A DNA stretch of 64,000 nucleotides from Pseudoalteromonas caenipelagi. Its GTDB lineage: Bacteria; Pseudomonadota; Gammaproteobacteria; Enterobacterales; Alteromonadaceae. The position numbers and the translations under genes are program-made. The stretch covers positions 62,001 through 126,000 of the forward strand of contig NZ_JABBPG010000011.1 of assembly GCF_013140855.1 (NCBI RefSeq), in the 5' to 3' direction. Of the stretch, positions 53,955-63,090 are shown piece by piece. The notes under the pieces were generated by a model. The model searched no databases. It was given only the letters and a program-made list of their open reading frames with translations, and was not told where the DNA came from. Each line of letters begins with the position of its first letter. Positions within the stretch are counted from its first letter, which is position 1.

Positions 53955-54995
53955 ATGCGCGTAGCTGATTTTAGTTTTGAACTTCCTGATGAATTAATTG
54001 CTCGTCATCCCAAAAAAGAGCGTTCAAGTAGTCGTCTACTCGCTCTTGATGGTAACAGTGGCGAAATTTCCCATAAAGTTTTTACCGATATTTTAGATTT
54101 TTTGCAGCCTAATGACATCATGATTTTTAATAACACCAAGGTGATCCCTGCGCGTATGTTCGGGCAAAAATCAACGGGTGGTAAGGTTGAAGTATTAGTT
54201 GAGCGTGTATTAGATGAGCATCGGGTGTTGGCACATGTACGCTCCAGCAAATCTCCAAAAGAAGGAGCAACTTTAATTCTTGAAGGAAAAGCAGAAGCTA
54301 TTATGCTTGGCCGCCATGGTGAACTATTCGAATTGCAGTTCACTGCGCAACAAGGGGTGTTTGAGATTTTAGAAGAAATCGGTCACATGCCTCTACCGCC
54401 ATACATCGATAGACCTGACGAAGAAGAAGATAAACAGCGCTATCAAACGGTTTATAATGAAAAGCCTGGTGCAGTTGCAGCGCCAACAGCAGGTTTACAC
54501 TTCGATGAGCAATTGCTTCAGCGGATCAAAGATAAAGGTGTAGACATGGCTTTTATCACGTTACATGTTGGGGCTGGCACCTTTCAACCTGTGCGTGTTG
54601 AATCTGTCGATGAGCATGTAATGCATTCTGAATATATAGAAGTGCCTGAGCACGTTGTTGCAGCTATTACTGCGGCCAAAGCAAAAGGCGGTCGAGTTAT
54701 TGCCGTTGGTACGACGTCGGTGCGCTCACTGGAGTCGGCAGCAAAAGTGCATGGTGGACAGTTGCAGGCATTTACTGGCGACACCGACATTTTTATCTAT
54801 CCAGGCTATGAGTTTAATGTGGTGGATGCCATGGTGACTAACTTCCATTTACCTGAATCGACTTTGATTATGCTAGTGAGTGCATTCTGCGGACAAACAC
54901 ATATTATGAACGCTTATCGCACCGCGATAGCACAAAAATATCGCTTCTTTAGTTACGGTGATGCGATGTTTTTAACAAAACAAACCAATCAATAA
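53955..54995 (+). CDS. queA: S-adenosylmethionine:tRNA ribosyltransferase-isomerase
   Basis: Adds the epoxycyclopentanediol precursor to preQ1-modified tRNA in queuosine synthesis. The 346-residue protein begins MRVADFSFELPDELIARHP, with FNNTKVIPARMFG near 58, PTAGLHFDEQLL near 177 and the C-terminal NFHLPESTLIMLVSAFCG. It lies before tgt, as in most gammaproteobacteria, but a terminator separates the two. Confidence 0.96.
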   Translation: MRVADFSFELPDELIARHPKKERSSSRLLALDGNSGEISHKVFTDILDFLQPNDIMIFNNTKVIPARMFGQKSTGGKVEVLVERVLDEHRVLAHVRSSKSPKEGATLILEGKAEAIMLGRHGELFELQFTAQQGVFEILEEIGHMPLPPYIDRPDEEEDKQRYQTVYNEKPGAVAAPTAGLHFDEQLLQRIKDKGVDMAFITLHVGAGTFQPVRVESVDEHVMHSEYIEVPEHVVAAITAAKAKGGRVIAVGTTSVRSLESAAKVHGGQLQAFTGDTDIFIYPGYEFNVVDAMVTNFHLPESTLIMLVSAFCGQTHIMNAYRTAIAQKYRFFSYGDAMFLTKQTNQ

Positions 54996-55000
54996 TGTTT

Positions 55001-55026
55001 AAGCCCAGCAATTGCTGGGTTTTTTA
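55001..55026 (+). terminator. Terminator between queA and tgt
   Basis: CCCAGCAATTGCTGGG is a perfect palindrome (55004-55019) followed by T6, 8 bases after the queA stop. tgt therefore needs its own promoter or read-through. Confidence 0.88.
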
Positions 55027-55197
55027 TTTGTTTACTTTGTTTTACTCCCCTATGTCTTTAAAACAGAAATTTCGGCCCAATAATTAGAATTGCTTCGTTA
55101 AACAAGGTAGAATTGAGCGGTTTTTTCACCTGTTTGTTAACATACTTGTTGTTAGCAGCTACTAACGTTGGACTGTTTTTCCGACTTTGAGGTAATA

Positions 55198-56322
55198 ATG
55201 AAATTTGAATTAGACTGCACCGATGGTAAAGCGCGTCGTGGCCGCTTGATTTTTGATAGAGGCGTTGTTGAAACTCCGGCCTTTATGCCTGTGGGTACAT
55301 ATGGCACGGTTAAAGGCATGACGCCAGACGAGTTAAAAGGCACAGGTGCTCAGATCTGCCTAGGTAACACATTCCATTTAATGCTGCGCCCCGGCACAGA
55401 AATTATTAAACAGCATGGCGATCTGCATGATTTCATGAACTGGGACAAACCAATACTGACAGATTCAGGTGGTTTCCAAGTATTCAGTTTAGGGGCAATG
55501 CGTAAAATTACCGAAGAAGGTGTGTTGTTTAAGTCACCAGTCAATGGTGAAAAAATCATGTTATCACCTGAAAAAGCAATGCAAGTACAGTGCGATCTTG
55601 GCTCTGATATTGTAATGATTTTTGATGAGTGTACGCCTTATCCTGCGACTGAAAAAGAAGCGAAGGATTCAATGGAGCTATCTTTGCGTTGGGCTAAGCG
55701 CTCAAAAGAAGGGCACGGTGATAACCCTGCTGCTTTATTTGGCATTATCCAAGGTGGTATGTATCCTGAGCTGCGTGCAGAGTCACAAAAAGGGTTAGAA
55801 GAAATCGGTTTTGATGGTTATGCGCTAGGCGGCTTATCTGTGGGTGAACCCAAAGAAGATATGATCCGCATTTTGGATCACTGTGCTTATAAAATGCCAG
55901 AAGACAAACCGCGCTACTTAATGGGTGTGGGCAAACCTGAAGATTTAGTTGAAGCGGTTCGCCGTGGTATCGACATGTTTGATTGCGTTATGCCAACGCG
56001 AAATGCACGAAATGGTCACTTGTTTATCACCGGAGGCATAGTAAAAATCCGTAATGCCGTACATAAAACGGATACTGGCCCATTAGACCCTGAATGTGAT
56101 TGCCATACATGTGAGAATTACTCGCGTGCATACTTACACCATTTAGATAAGTGTAACGAGATTTTAGGTGCGCGTCTTAACACTATTCATAATCTTCGCT
56201 ACTATCAGCGTGTTATGGAAGGGTTACGAAATGCGATTAGCGAAGGCAAGTTAGATGCCTTTGTAGAAGACTTTTATGCACGCCGCGGTCAACCAGTACC
56301 GCCGTTAGCTGAAACTGAATAA
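55198..56322 (+). CDS. tgt: Queuine/preQ1 tRNA-guanine transglycosylase
   Basis: Exchanges guanine 34 for preQ1 in tRNAs Asp, Asn, His and Tyr. The 374-residue protein has the nucleophile Asp in SVGEPKEDM-x-VGKPEDLVEAV-x-RGIDMFDCVMPTRNARNG; the TDSGGFQVFSLG segment near 89 binds base; zinc ligands are CDCHTC-x-NY near 302 and H. ATG 55198 has GAGG just before it and starts the standard MKFELDCTDGKARRGRL. It is followed at 31 bases by yajC. Confidence 0.97.
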   Translation: MKFELDCTDGKARRGRLIFDRGVVETPAFMPVGTYGTVKGMTPDELKGTGAQICLGNTFHLMLRPGTEIIKQHGDLHDFMNWDKPILTDSGGFQVFSLGAMRKITEEGVLFKSPVNGEKIMLSPEKAMQVQCDLGSDIVMIFDECTPYPATEKEAKDSMELSLRWAKRSKEGHGDNPAALFGIIQGGMYPELRAESQKGLEEIGFDGYALGGLSVGEPKEDMIRILDHCAYKMPEDKPRYLMGVGKPEDLVEAVRRGIDMFDCVMPTRNARNGHLFITGGIVKIRNAVHKTDTGPLDPECDCHTCENYSRAYLHHLDKCNEILGARLNTIHNLRYYQRVMEGLRNAISEGKLDAFVEDFYARRGQPVPPLAETE

Positions 56323-56353
56323 GATTAAATATAAAATTTTAAGAGGAAGTGTT

Positions 56354-56692
56354 ATGAGTTTATTTATGTCTAGTGCACACGCCAGTACAGCTGGTGCGGC
56401 TCCTGCTGGTGGTGGCATGGAAATGTTGATCATGTTGGCCATTTTTGGTTTGGTATTTTATTTCTTAATTTACCGTCCTCAAGCAAAGCGCGTGAAAGAA
56501 CACAAAAGCTTGATGAGCGCACTTGCTAAAGGTGATGAGGTGCTTACGCAAGGTGGCCTAGTAGGTAAAATAACGAAGGTAGCAGATGATAAAGATTTTG
56601 TTGTTATTGCGCTTAATGATCAAGCAGAGGTAACAGTACAAAAATCAGCTGTATCGGCAGTTCTTCCTAAAGGTACAATGAAGTCACTTTAA
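56354..56692 (+). CDS. yajC: Sec translocase accessory subunit YajC
   Basis: A 112-residue protein with one membrane segment (about 20-40, MLIMLAIFGLVFYFLIYRPQAKR) and a cytoplasmic YajC domain with GDEVLTQGGLVGKITKV. It binds SecDF and SecYEG. The segment before it is Ala/Gly-rich and short. It lies in the standard order tgt-yajC-secD-secF. Confidence 0.95.
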   Translation: MSLFMSSAHASTAGAAPAGGGMEMLIMLAIFGLVFYFLIYRPQAKRVKEHKSLMSALAKGDEVLTQGGLVGKITKVADDKDFVVIALNDQAEVTVQKSAVSAVLPKGTMKSL

Positions 56693-56722
56693 GAAAAATA
56701 ACAACAACAAAGGGATAATCCA

Positions 56723-58582
56723 GTGTTAAATAAGTATCCAATGTGGAAATACTTGCTGGTACTTGCTGTGTTGGCAGTGGGCATTTTATATGCGACTCCG
56801 AACTTGTATGGCCGAGATCCGGCCATACAAGTTTCTGGCACCAAAGGTGCCAGTGCTGACTTGAGCGTACTAGACCAAGTAAATAATACACTTGCAAAGA
56901 ACAACATCACAGTAAAGTCTTCAGCACTTGAAAATGGTCAAGTACTTGTTCGTTTTAAAAATGTTGAAGAGCAACTTAAAGCACAAGATTTATTGCGTGC
57001 GAGCTTAAGCGAAGACTACATTTCTGCAATTAATATGAGTCCTGCGCAGCCTGAATGGTTAAAGAATTTAGGCGGCAACCCAATGAAACTTGGTTTGGAC
57101 TTGAGTGGCGGTGTTCACTTCACGATGGAAGTTGATATGGTCACTGCGCTTGATAATGCGCTAGAGACCATGGAACAGGACTTTAAAAGTGACCTACGTG
57201 GAGAAAAGCTGCGCTATCGTTCGGTACGCCGTGTAGCTGGCAGTGAAAGACTGCAGGTGACAATGCGCGATGCTAGCGATAAAGATGCAGCCGAGCGTTT
57301 TTTACAAAGCCGTTATCCACTGTATAACTTTATTGATGACAGTAGTAATGACGTGGCGTTTTACGCCAGTTTAAGCGATCAAAAGTTTAAAGAAATTCGT
57401 GACTACGCCATCAAGCAAAATGAAACTATTATTCGTAACCGTATTAACCAGTTAGGTGTTGCTGAGCCCAATGTGCAACGGCAAGGGGCTGAGCGTATCA
57501 TCGTACAACTTCCGGGTGTACAGGATACGGCCAGAGCGAAAGAAATCTTAGGGGCTACTGCAACATTAGAATTCCGTGAAGTAGATGAGAACGCTGATGT
57601 TAGAGCCGCGGCGCAAGGTCGCATACCGCCAGGCACTGAAGTGATCAACCATAAAGATGGTTATCCTGTGGTAATGAAAAAGCGCGTGATCCTTGAAGGA
57701 AGTCATATTACAGGTGCTCAGTCTGGAATGGACGAATACCAACGTCCACAAGTAAGTATCAGCCTTGATAGCAAAGGGGGTGCAAAAATGAATGCATTCA
57801 CTAAACGTGCTATCGGTAAGCGCATGGCTACGGTATTTATTGAGTACAAGCCGTCAGGTAAAAAAGACGCTAATGGTAAAGCTCTGCCGCCTATCAAAGT
57901 GGAAGAAGTTATCAACGTAGCGACAATCCAAGCTCGTCTAAATAATTCATTTAGAATTACAGGTATTGATAACCCTGCTGAAGCACATAACTTGAGCTTG
58001 TTGCTACGTGCCGGTGCATTGGTTGCGCCAATTCAAATCGTTGAAGAGCGTACCGTTGGTCCAAGCCTTGGTCAAGAAAACATTGATGCAGGTATGACAG
58101 CCGTTGCACTTGGTTTTGCGTTTGTTCTGGCCTTTATGCTTGCTTACTATAAAGGTTTTGGCCTAGTGGCGAACATCGCTTTGGCTGCAAACTTAGTGTT
58201 AATTGTCGGGGTGATGTCAATGATCCCAGGGGCAACATTAACCTTGCCGGGTATCGCTGGTATTGTATTGACCGTTGGTATGGCGGTGGATGCTAACGTA
58301 CTTATTTTTGAGCGTATCCGCGAAGAGCTTCTTGATGGGCGCAGCCCACAGCAGGCAGTTCATCATGGTTATGACAGCGCATTTAGCACTATTTTCGATG
58401 CCAATATCACTACGTTAATCGCTGCAATTATTTTGTTCTCAGTCGGTACTGGTCCAATTGCTGGATTCGCAGTAACGCTGGCAATTGGTATTATCACTTC
58501 AATGTTTACAGCCATCGTTGGCACCCGCGCGGTGATCAATTTTTGTATTGGTGGTAGACGTGTTGATAAGCTTTCTATCTAG
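56723..58582 (+). CDS. secD: Protein translocase subunit SecD
   Basis: Membrane subunit that uses the proton gradient to finish export. The 619-residue protein has an N-terminal membrane helix, a large periplasmic P1 domain and five more helices; MKLGLDLSGGVHFTMEVDM near 115, NQLGVAEPNVQRQGAERIIVQLPG, and the VGMAVDANVLIFERIREE proton path near 513 are diagnostic. The start is GTG at 56723 after AAAGGG. Codons 27-44 hold two perfect hairpins (listed separately). It overlaps nothing; secF follows after nine bases. Confidence 0.96.
   Translation: MLNKYPMWKYLLVLAVLAVGILYATPNLYGRDPAIQVSGTKGASADLSVLDQVNNTLAKNNITVKSSALENGQVLVRFKNVEEQLKAQDLLRASLSEDYISAINMSPAQPEWLKNLGGNPMKLGLDLSGGVHFTMEVDMVTALDNALETMEQDFKSDLRGEKLRYRSVRRVAGSERLQVTMRDASDKDAAERFLQSRYPLYNFIDDSSNDVAFYASLSDQKFKEIRDYAIKQNETIIRNRINQLGVAEPNVQRQGAERIIVQLPGVQDTARAKEILGATATLEFREVDENADVRAAAQGRIPPGTEVINHKDGYPVVMKKRVILEGSHITGAQSGMDEYQRPQVSISLDSKGGAKMNAFTKRAIGKRMATVFIEYKPSGKKDANGKALPPIKVEEVINVATIQARLNNSFRITGIDNPAEAHNLSLLLRAGALVAPIQIVEERTVGPSLGQENIDAGMTAVALGFAFVLAFMLAYYKGFGLVANIALAANLVLIVGVMSMIPGATLTLPGIAGIVLTVGMAVDANVLIFERIREELLDGRSPQQAVHHGYDSAFSTIFDANITTLIAAIILFSVGTGPIAGFAVTLAIGIITSMFTAIVGTRAVINFCIGGRRVDKLSI
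56801..56853 (+). other. Two adjacent perfect hairpins inside the secD coding region
   Basis: AACTTGTATGGCC (56801-56813) and GGCCATACAAGTT (56821-56833) are exact complements over 13 bases with a 7-base loop. One base on, CTGGCACC (56835-56842) and GGTGCCAG (56846-56853) form a second perfect 8-base stem with loop AAA. The codons used include ATA for Ile and CGA for Arg, both rare in this window's genes, so the structure may be selected. A role in translation or mRNA stability is inferred only. Confidence 0.75.
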
Positions 58583-58591
58583 GAGACGGGT

Positions 58592-59536
58592 ATGCAGTTA
58601 TTAAACTTAAAAGGCACTATCCGCTTTATGTCGGCAAGAAAGCTCACCATGGCTTTCTCTGCTTTGCTGATAGTTGCATCGATTGCCTCAATGGCAATTC
58701 GCGGATTGAATTTTGGCTTGGATTTTACAGGTGGTACGGCGGTTGAAGTGGGCTTTTCTCAGCCGGCAGATCTAAAAAAGATCCGTCAAGTACTCGCTGA
58801 CAATGGTTTTGCAGATGCATCTGTACAACTATTTGGTACCAGCCAAGAAGTATTGGTGCGCTTGGCACCACGTGGTGATGACGTAAAGGCTGAAGTAATA
58901 GGTAACCAGCTTATTGCTGCTTTAAAGCAAGCCGATAGCAGCGTAGAAATGCGCCGTATTGAGTTTGTTGGCCCAAGTGTAGGTGAAGACTTGAAAGAAC
59001 AAGGTGGTTTGGCGATGCTAACCGCTTTGATCTGTATCTTGATGTATGTTGCCTTTCGCTTTGAATGGCGTTTTGCCGTTGGTGCCGTTGTTGCTTTGTT
59101 CCATGATGTTATTTTAACGATGGGGCTATTTTCTTTGTTGGATCTTGAGTTCGATTTAACCATTTTGGCAGCCATATTGGCGGTTATTGGTTACTCGTTA
59201 AATGATACTATTGTTGTATCTGACAGGATCCGTGAAAACTTCAGAAAAGTGCGTATTGATGACACACTAGAAATCATTAATATCTCTTTAACACAAACGC
59301 TTAATCGTACATTAGTAACATCAATTACCACAATTTTGGTATTGATTGCACTCTTTGTATGGGGTGGCCAAACCATTCATGGCTTTGCCACTGCATTGTT
59401 GTTTGGTGTTTTTATTGGTACATACTCTTCAGTTTATGTTGCCAGCTCTGTTGCAGTAGCGATGGGTGTCAGCAAAGAAGATTTGATCCCAGTTGAAGTT
59501 GAAAAAGAAGGCGCGGATCTTGACGCTATGCCTTAG
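58592..59536 (+). CDS. secF: Protein translocase subunit SecF
   Basis: Partner of SecD, 314 residues and six membrane segments. LNFGLDFTGGTAVEVGFSQ near 35-53 and IEFVGPSVGEDLKEQGGLAML near 127 are conserved, and the ILAVIGYSLNDTIVVSDRIREN segment near 197-218 carries the Asp of the proton path. It follows secD by nine bases; a terminator stands 15 bases after its stop. Confidence 0.96.
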   Translation: MQLLNLKGTIRFMSARKLTMAFSALLIVASIASMAIRGLNFGLDFTGGTAVEVGFSQPADLKKIRQVLADNGFADASVQLFGTSQEVLVRLAPRGDDVKAEVIGNQLIAALKQADSSVEMRRIEFVGPSVGEDLKEQGGLAMLTALICILMYVAFRFEWRFAVGAVVALFHDVILTMGLFSLLDLEFDLTILAAILAVIGYSLNDTIVVSDRIRENFRKVRIDDTLEIINISLTQTLNRTLVTSITTILVLIALFVWGGQTIHGFATALLFGVFIGTYSSVYVASSVAVAMGVSKEDLIPVEVEKEGADLDAMP

Positions 59537-59550
59537 CGCTTAACCGTGAT

Positions 59551-59580
59551 AAAAAAGGCCGCGTTTTGCGGCTTTTTTTA
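59551..59580 (+). terminator. Terminator of yajC-secD-secF
   Basis: GCCGC (59558-59562) and GCGGC (59568-59572) form a stem with loop GTTTT, with A6 before and T7 after, so it could act in both directions. Confidence 0.85.
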
Positions 59581-59609
59581 TGAGTTCTCTTTCATAAAAG
59601 GATGCCTGA

Positions 59610-60146
59610 ATGAATCTTAAATGGGTCATGGTACTTGCCTGTGTCTTTGTGTTGTCCTGCACCGAACAAACGCAGAGTATAAAAACGGCTCCGCAAGTTA
59701 CCTTAATGTCGCTTATACAGACGTATGATGAGCAGCTGAGCAAGGTACAACTGGCTATTAATAGTGGGCGGAGCAAAGAAGTAATATTGTTGTATAGCAA
59801 TGAATTATATGCGACCGCACAAACCATTTTGGCACTATTTTCTGAGCAGCAGTCAAAGTGCACTGACTACTTTTCGAAACTATTCCCTGTATCTGAACAG
59901 TTCAAAACAAGTGCTTCACAAATGCGACTTTCTAACGAATCTATACAAAGCGCATTACCACAATTTAACGAGCCGATCTGCTATCACCTCAAAGAGCTGT
60001 TGGTGCAACCTGTGTTCATATCTTCCCTTACTGCGAAGCAAGGACCAAAAGATGGTAACAAACAATCCAAGCCAATAGAAATGCTTGCACTTGAGGCGCA
60101 TGTGGCTCAGGTTAAGCACGTTCTGATAGGTACAGCACACTTGTGA
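59610..60146 (+). CDS. Predicted lipoprotein of unknown function
   Basis: A 178-residue protein with a lipoprotein signal ending FVLSC (Cys at about residue 17). The mature part is mostly helical and has no motif I know; a Gly/Lys/Gln-rich stretch (KQGPKDGNKQSK) lies before the C-terminal helix. It sits alone between two terminators, next to the M23 protease gene on the other strand. Confidence 0.65.
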   Translation: MNLKWVMVLACVFVLSCTEQTQSIKTAPQVTLMSLIQTYDEQLSKVQLAINSGRSKEVILLYSNELYATAQTILALFSEQQSKCTDYFSKLFPVSEQFKTSASQMRLSNESIQSALPQFNEPICYHLKELLVQPVFISSLTAKQGPKDGNKQSKPIEMLALEAHVAQVKHVLIGTAHL

Positions 60147-60175
60147 AACATGTAACAAGTGTGCCGAATTTTTGA
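60135..60175 (+). terminator. Terminator of the lipoprotein gene
   Basis: GCACACTTG (60135-60143) pairs perfectly with CAAGTGTGC (60156-60164), then CGAATTTTTG. The stem includes the last codons, and the stop (60144-60146) is in the loop. Confidence 0.75.
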
Positions 60176-60199
60176 GGTTACCTTGATGTTGCGTGAGGT

Positions 60200-61357
60200 T
60201 TACTTATAAAGGCGCTGCCAAGCACAGGTCACATTGCCATTTTTCTCAAAATAGAAATTCCAACAGTTGTCATCGTAATTCCAGTTGCCAACGTCAACTC
60301 TATAGCCACTGATATACCAGTTATGCAAAGAAATGAAGCGCCCATTACTTAGCAATGAAAAGTGAACATGTGGTCCACTAGAGCTGCCACCTTGACATAA
60401 AGCCTGATTTTTGTTGTTGGCATATCGACCCAACCAAGCCCCCGATGAGATCACATCGCCACTTCGATACTGTAGATTATCCATATGATAATACTGAGTT
60501 GCATAGCCGCTAGGATGAGTGACACGAATACTACATGATGAATATCGTGTAACGGTGCCACCATGCGATGCTTGTACCCAAGGCGTGTTGCTTCCCCAAC
60601 CACCAGAGCCATTGTTGAAATCTAAAGACGAGTAAGGATATCCAGAGCCGGTATTTGAATGAGCGCCACCACTATACCAAGCATAACCTGAAGGCCAGGG
60701 AAGCTGCATAGTAAAGTTTGCTTGAGGTTGAATGCTTTGCGGCTTAACTTGGGTATCTGCGGTAAGCTTCAGGCTCTCGTTAGCGAACAACCGCTCGTAT
60801 TGTTCAAGTAACTCGTTTAACCCTGCACTTTGCTTTTGGAATAGGCTAAGAAGTGCAACAGTACTTGCATTACTTGTGAGTTGATTACTTGACTCATTTT
60901 CTTCGCGATATTTTTGGTAAGCATAGTAACGTTTGCTAAGAGACAGCGAGATATCTTTGACTTGGTTATCAAAACCAATTTTTGTTGAAAGACTCGCAAA
61001 AGGCATAAACAAGTTTTGCTTATCTGGTGAGCTTAAAATTTGGCTTTGCGACTCCATCATCGCAAGAAGTAGCTTTGGGTTGATGCTGCTGTAACCTGCC
61101 CAGTGCAGAATCACTTCTTTTTTTTCAACCAAGTGCGGTGCGTAGCTTAGTAAAAAGTTCTCCAGATCAAAATTCTGAAGGTTATCGCTAAATAAGAATG
61201 CTTGCTCATTCACTATTTGTATTGAGTGCAGTGGTAGAGTGCTGAGAGTATGCTCATCAAAGCTAAAGTCACTCACATGGCTATGTTGTCCTTGCGCGAG
61301 CGCATTACTCGATAGCACTAATGTACTTACTATTAATGAAGTTGTTATCGTGTTCAT
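60200..61357 (-). CDS. Secreted M23 metallopeptidase, LasA/pseudoalterin-like
   Basis: A 385-residue exoenzyme with signal peptide (cleavage near ALAQ, residue 22), a propeptide to about 215 and an M23A catalytic domain. The zinc ligands are His and Asp in GGAHSNTG and YSSLDFNNG (near 230-247), and the last His in GPHVHFSLL (near 325), as in Pseudomonas LasA and the Pseudoalteromonas elastase pseudoalterin. These cut glycine-rich peptide cross-bridges or elastin. Two cysteine pairs (CSIRVTH, LCQGG; CWNF, VTCAW) suggest disulfides. The enzyme probably lyses competing cells or takes part in protein feeding; that is inference. Confidence 0.85.
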   Translation of the reverse strand: MNTITTSLIVSTLVLSSNALAQGQHSHVSDFSFDEHTLSTLPLHSIQIVNEQAFLFSDNLQNFDLENFLLSYAPHLVEKKEVILHWAGYSSINPKLLLAMMESQSQILSSPDKQNLFMPFASLSTKIGFDNQVKDISLSLSKRYYAYQKYREENESSNQLTSNASTVALLSLFQKQSAGLNELLEQYERLFANESLKLTADTQVKPQSIQPQANFTMQLPWPSGYAWYSGGAHSNTGSGYPYSSLDFNNGSGGWGSNTPWVQASHGGTVTRYSSCSIRVTHPSGYATQYYHMDNLQYRSGDVISSGAWLGRYANNKNQALCQGGSSSGPHVHFSLLSNGRFISLHNWYISGYRVDVGNWNYDDNCWNFYFEKNGNVTCAWQRLYK

Positions 61358-61944
61358 GTTGTATCCTTTTTGACCAATAGGAAGTGTAAGGATAGATTGT
61401 TTGTAAATAAAATGTTATTTGGGAGGGGCTGAATTTTGCGATTTTGTTCTTATATCTTTACGAAATTAAAAGCTTTAATTTGTATTTGTTTTTAAATATT
61501 TGAATTTTATTGTTTTTATTAAGTGAAGTGAATGACGTTAATTAGCCCCATTATAGTTTAAATGTCGCTTGGCTTTGTTTGTTTTTTGTTGCATTTTGTT
61601 TTTTCCTAGCCCTATTACAGTATAGGATGAGTCTATAAACTTACTTCTACAACTGGGAAAGCCCCTAAATAACTCAAAAGTAGGCGTTAGACTGCCTTCT
61701 TACGGCCGATAGTGTACTTATTGATGTAATAAACGTTGAGTTAGTTTCTCTTGCAATCAATCACTTCCAAAGTTTTATTCCAAAAATAGCCAAAACTTGC
61801 CATCTGCTCATTTATTGACTAATTGTTTAGTGTCGTGTAGTTGACTTGTGAGCAGTTTCACATGTTTAGACAGTCATCCAAATAATAATAATGGTTATTC
61901 ATCGTTTGGCTCAGGTAGCAAATGGATAACGCAGGAGACGTCAA
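61358..61944. promoter_or_regulatory. 587-base regulatory gap between the M23 protease and coxB
   Basis: The left half is strongly A+T-rich and should hold the minus-strand promoter of the protease gene. The right half leads to coxB and has a CRP-like site and a GCAGGAGA ribosome site. No convincing open frame or terminator was seen, and I could not identify an RNA gene; a small RNA is not excluded. Confidence 0.5.
61847..61862. promoter_or_regulatory. CRP-like site upstream of coxB
   Basis: TGTGA-GCAGTT-TCACA has both arms perfect for the CRP consensus TGTGA-N6-TCACA. It lies 82 bases before the coxB start, a usual place for activation. FNR-like sites (TTGAT-N4-ATCAA) do not fit. Confidence 0.7.
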
Positions 61945-63090
61945 ATGAACAAATACCTATCGATGGTAAGTGTATTTTTGCTTACTACTCCTTTAGTAAC
62001 CTATGGCAACAGTGCATTTAATATGCGTGAAGGTGTCACAGATATAAGTCAAAACGTGTACCAGCTTCATATGACCATATTCTTAATTTGCTGTGCAATT
62101 GGGGTGGTTGTTTTTGCTGTCATGTTTTGGGCGATGATCCATCACCGCAAGTCAAAGGGAGTTAAGCCTGCCCAGTTTCATGAAAGTACAAAGGTTGAAA
62201 TTCTCTGGACAGCGATTCCTTTTTTAATTTTGGTTGCGATGGCGGTTCCGGCTACTAAGACCCTTATTGCCATGGAAGATGTGAGTAAGGCTGACTTAAC
62301 CATAAAAATCACAGGCTCGCAATGGAAGTGGCATTATGAATATATGGGCCATGATGTTGATTTTTACTCGGTGCTATCAACACCAAAATCACAAATTGAT
62401 GACTTAGAAGAGAAATCTGAAAACTATCTATTAGAAGTAGACAAGCCTTTAGTGATCCCCACAGACCGTAAAGTGCGTTTTTTAATGACATCAGACGACG
62501 TTATCCACTCATGGTGGGTGCCTGATTTTGCAGTTAAAAAAGACGCAAATCCAGGCTTTATTAACGAGGCTTGGACTCGGGTAAACGAAGAAGGGGTCTA
62601 TCGAGGTCAGTGTGCTGAGTTGTGTGGTAAAGATCATGGGTTTATGCCTGTGGTGGTGGAGGCTCGTTCGCCAGAAGCCTTTGAACAATGGCTCAGTGCT
62701 GCTAAGCAAGATAAGTTAGATGCTGCTGCCGCAAGTGCAGCGTTGTTGGACCAAACGCTCAGCAAAGATGAGCTAATGAAGACCGGTGAAAAAGTATATA
62801 TGGCCTATTGTGCGGCTTGCCATCAACCCACAGGAATGGGATTACCTGGCGTATTCCCAGCGCTTAAGGGCAGTCCCATAGTCCTTGGCGATGTGAAAGA
62901 TCATATTGATATTATTTTGCATGGTAAGCCTGGCACAGCAATGCAAGCCTTTGCCAAACAGTTATCTATAAAAGAGATTGCAGGTGTTGTTACCTTTAAG
63001 CGCAATAGTTGGGGAAATGACTTAGACCAGATAGTACAACCAAGCGAAGTACAAGCACGTATTGATGCAAATAAGGAGGCTGGCAAATGA
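61945..63090 (+). CDS. coxB: Cytochrome c oxidase subunit II with C-terminal cytochrome c domain
   Basis: A 381-residue subunit of a caa3-type heme-copper oxidase. It has a signal peptide, two membrane segments (about 45-67 and 88-107) and a periplasmic CuA domain whose ligands lie in VIHSWWVPDF and CAELCGKDHGFM near 227-238. The fused cytochrome c has CAACH at about 289-293 and a Met ligand further on (GTAMQAF). It hands electrons from cytochrome c to subunit I. Its stop overlaps the ctaD start (ATGA). GCAGGAGA precedes the ATG. Confidence 0.95.
   Translation: MNKYLSMVSVFLLTTPLVTYGNSAFNMREGVTDISQNVYQLHMTIFLICCAIGVVVFAVMFWAMIHHRKSKGVKPAQFHESTKVEILWTAIPFLILVAMAVPATKTLIAMEDVSKADLTIKITGSQWKWHYEYMGHDVDFYSVLSTPKSQIDDLEEKSENYLLEVDKPLVIPTDRKVRFLMTSDDVIHSWWVPDFAVKKDANPGFINEAWTRVNEEGVYRGQCAELCGKDHGFMPVVVEARSPEAFEQWLSAAKQDKLDAAAASAALLDQTLSKDELMKTGEKVYMAYCAACHQPTGMGLPGVFPALKGSPIVLGDVKDHIDIILHGKPGTAMQAFAKQLSIKEIAGVVTFKRNSWGNDLDQIVQPSEVQARIDANKEAGK

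Noticed and set aside
56693..56722. VemP-like arrest peptide gene before secD
   Set aside because: yajC and secD are 30 bases apart, so there is no room for an upstream regulatory ORF.
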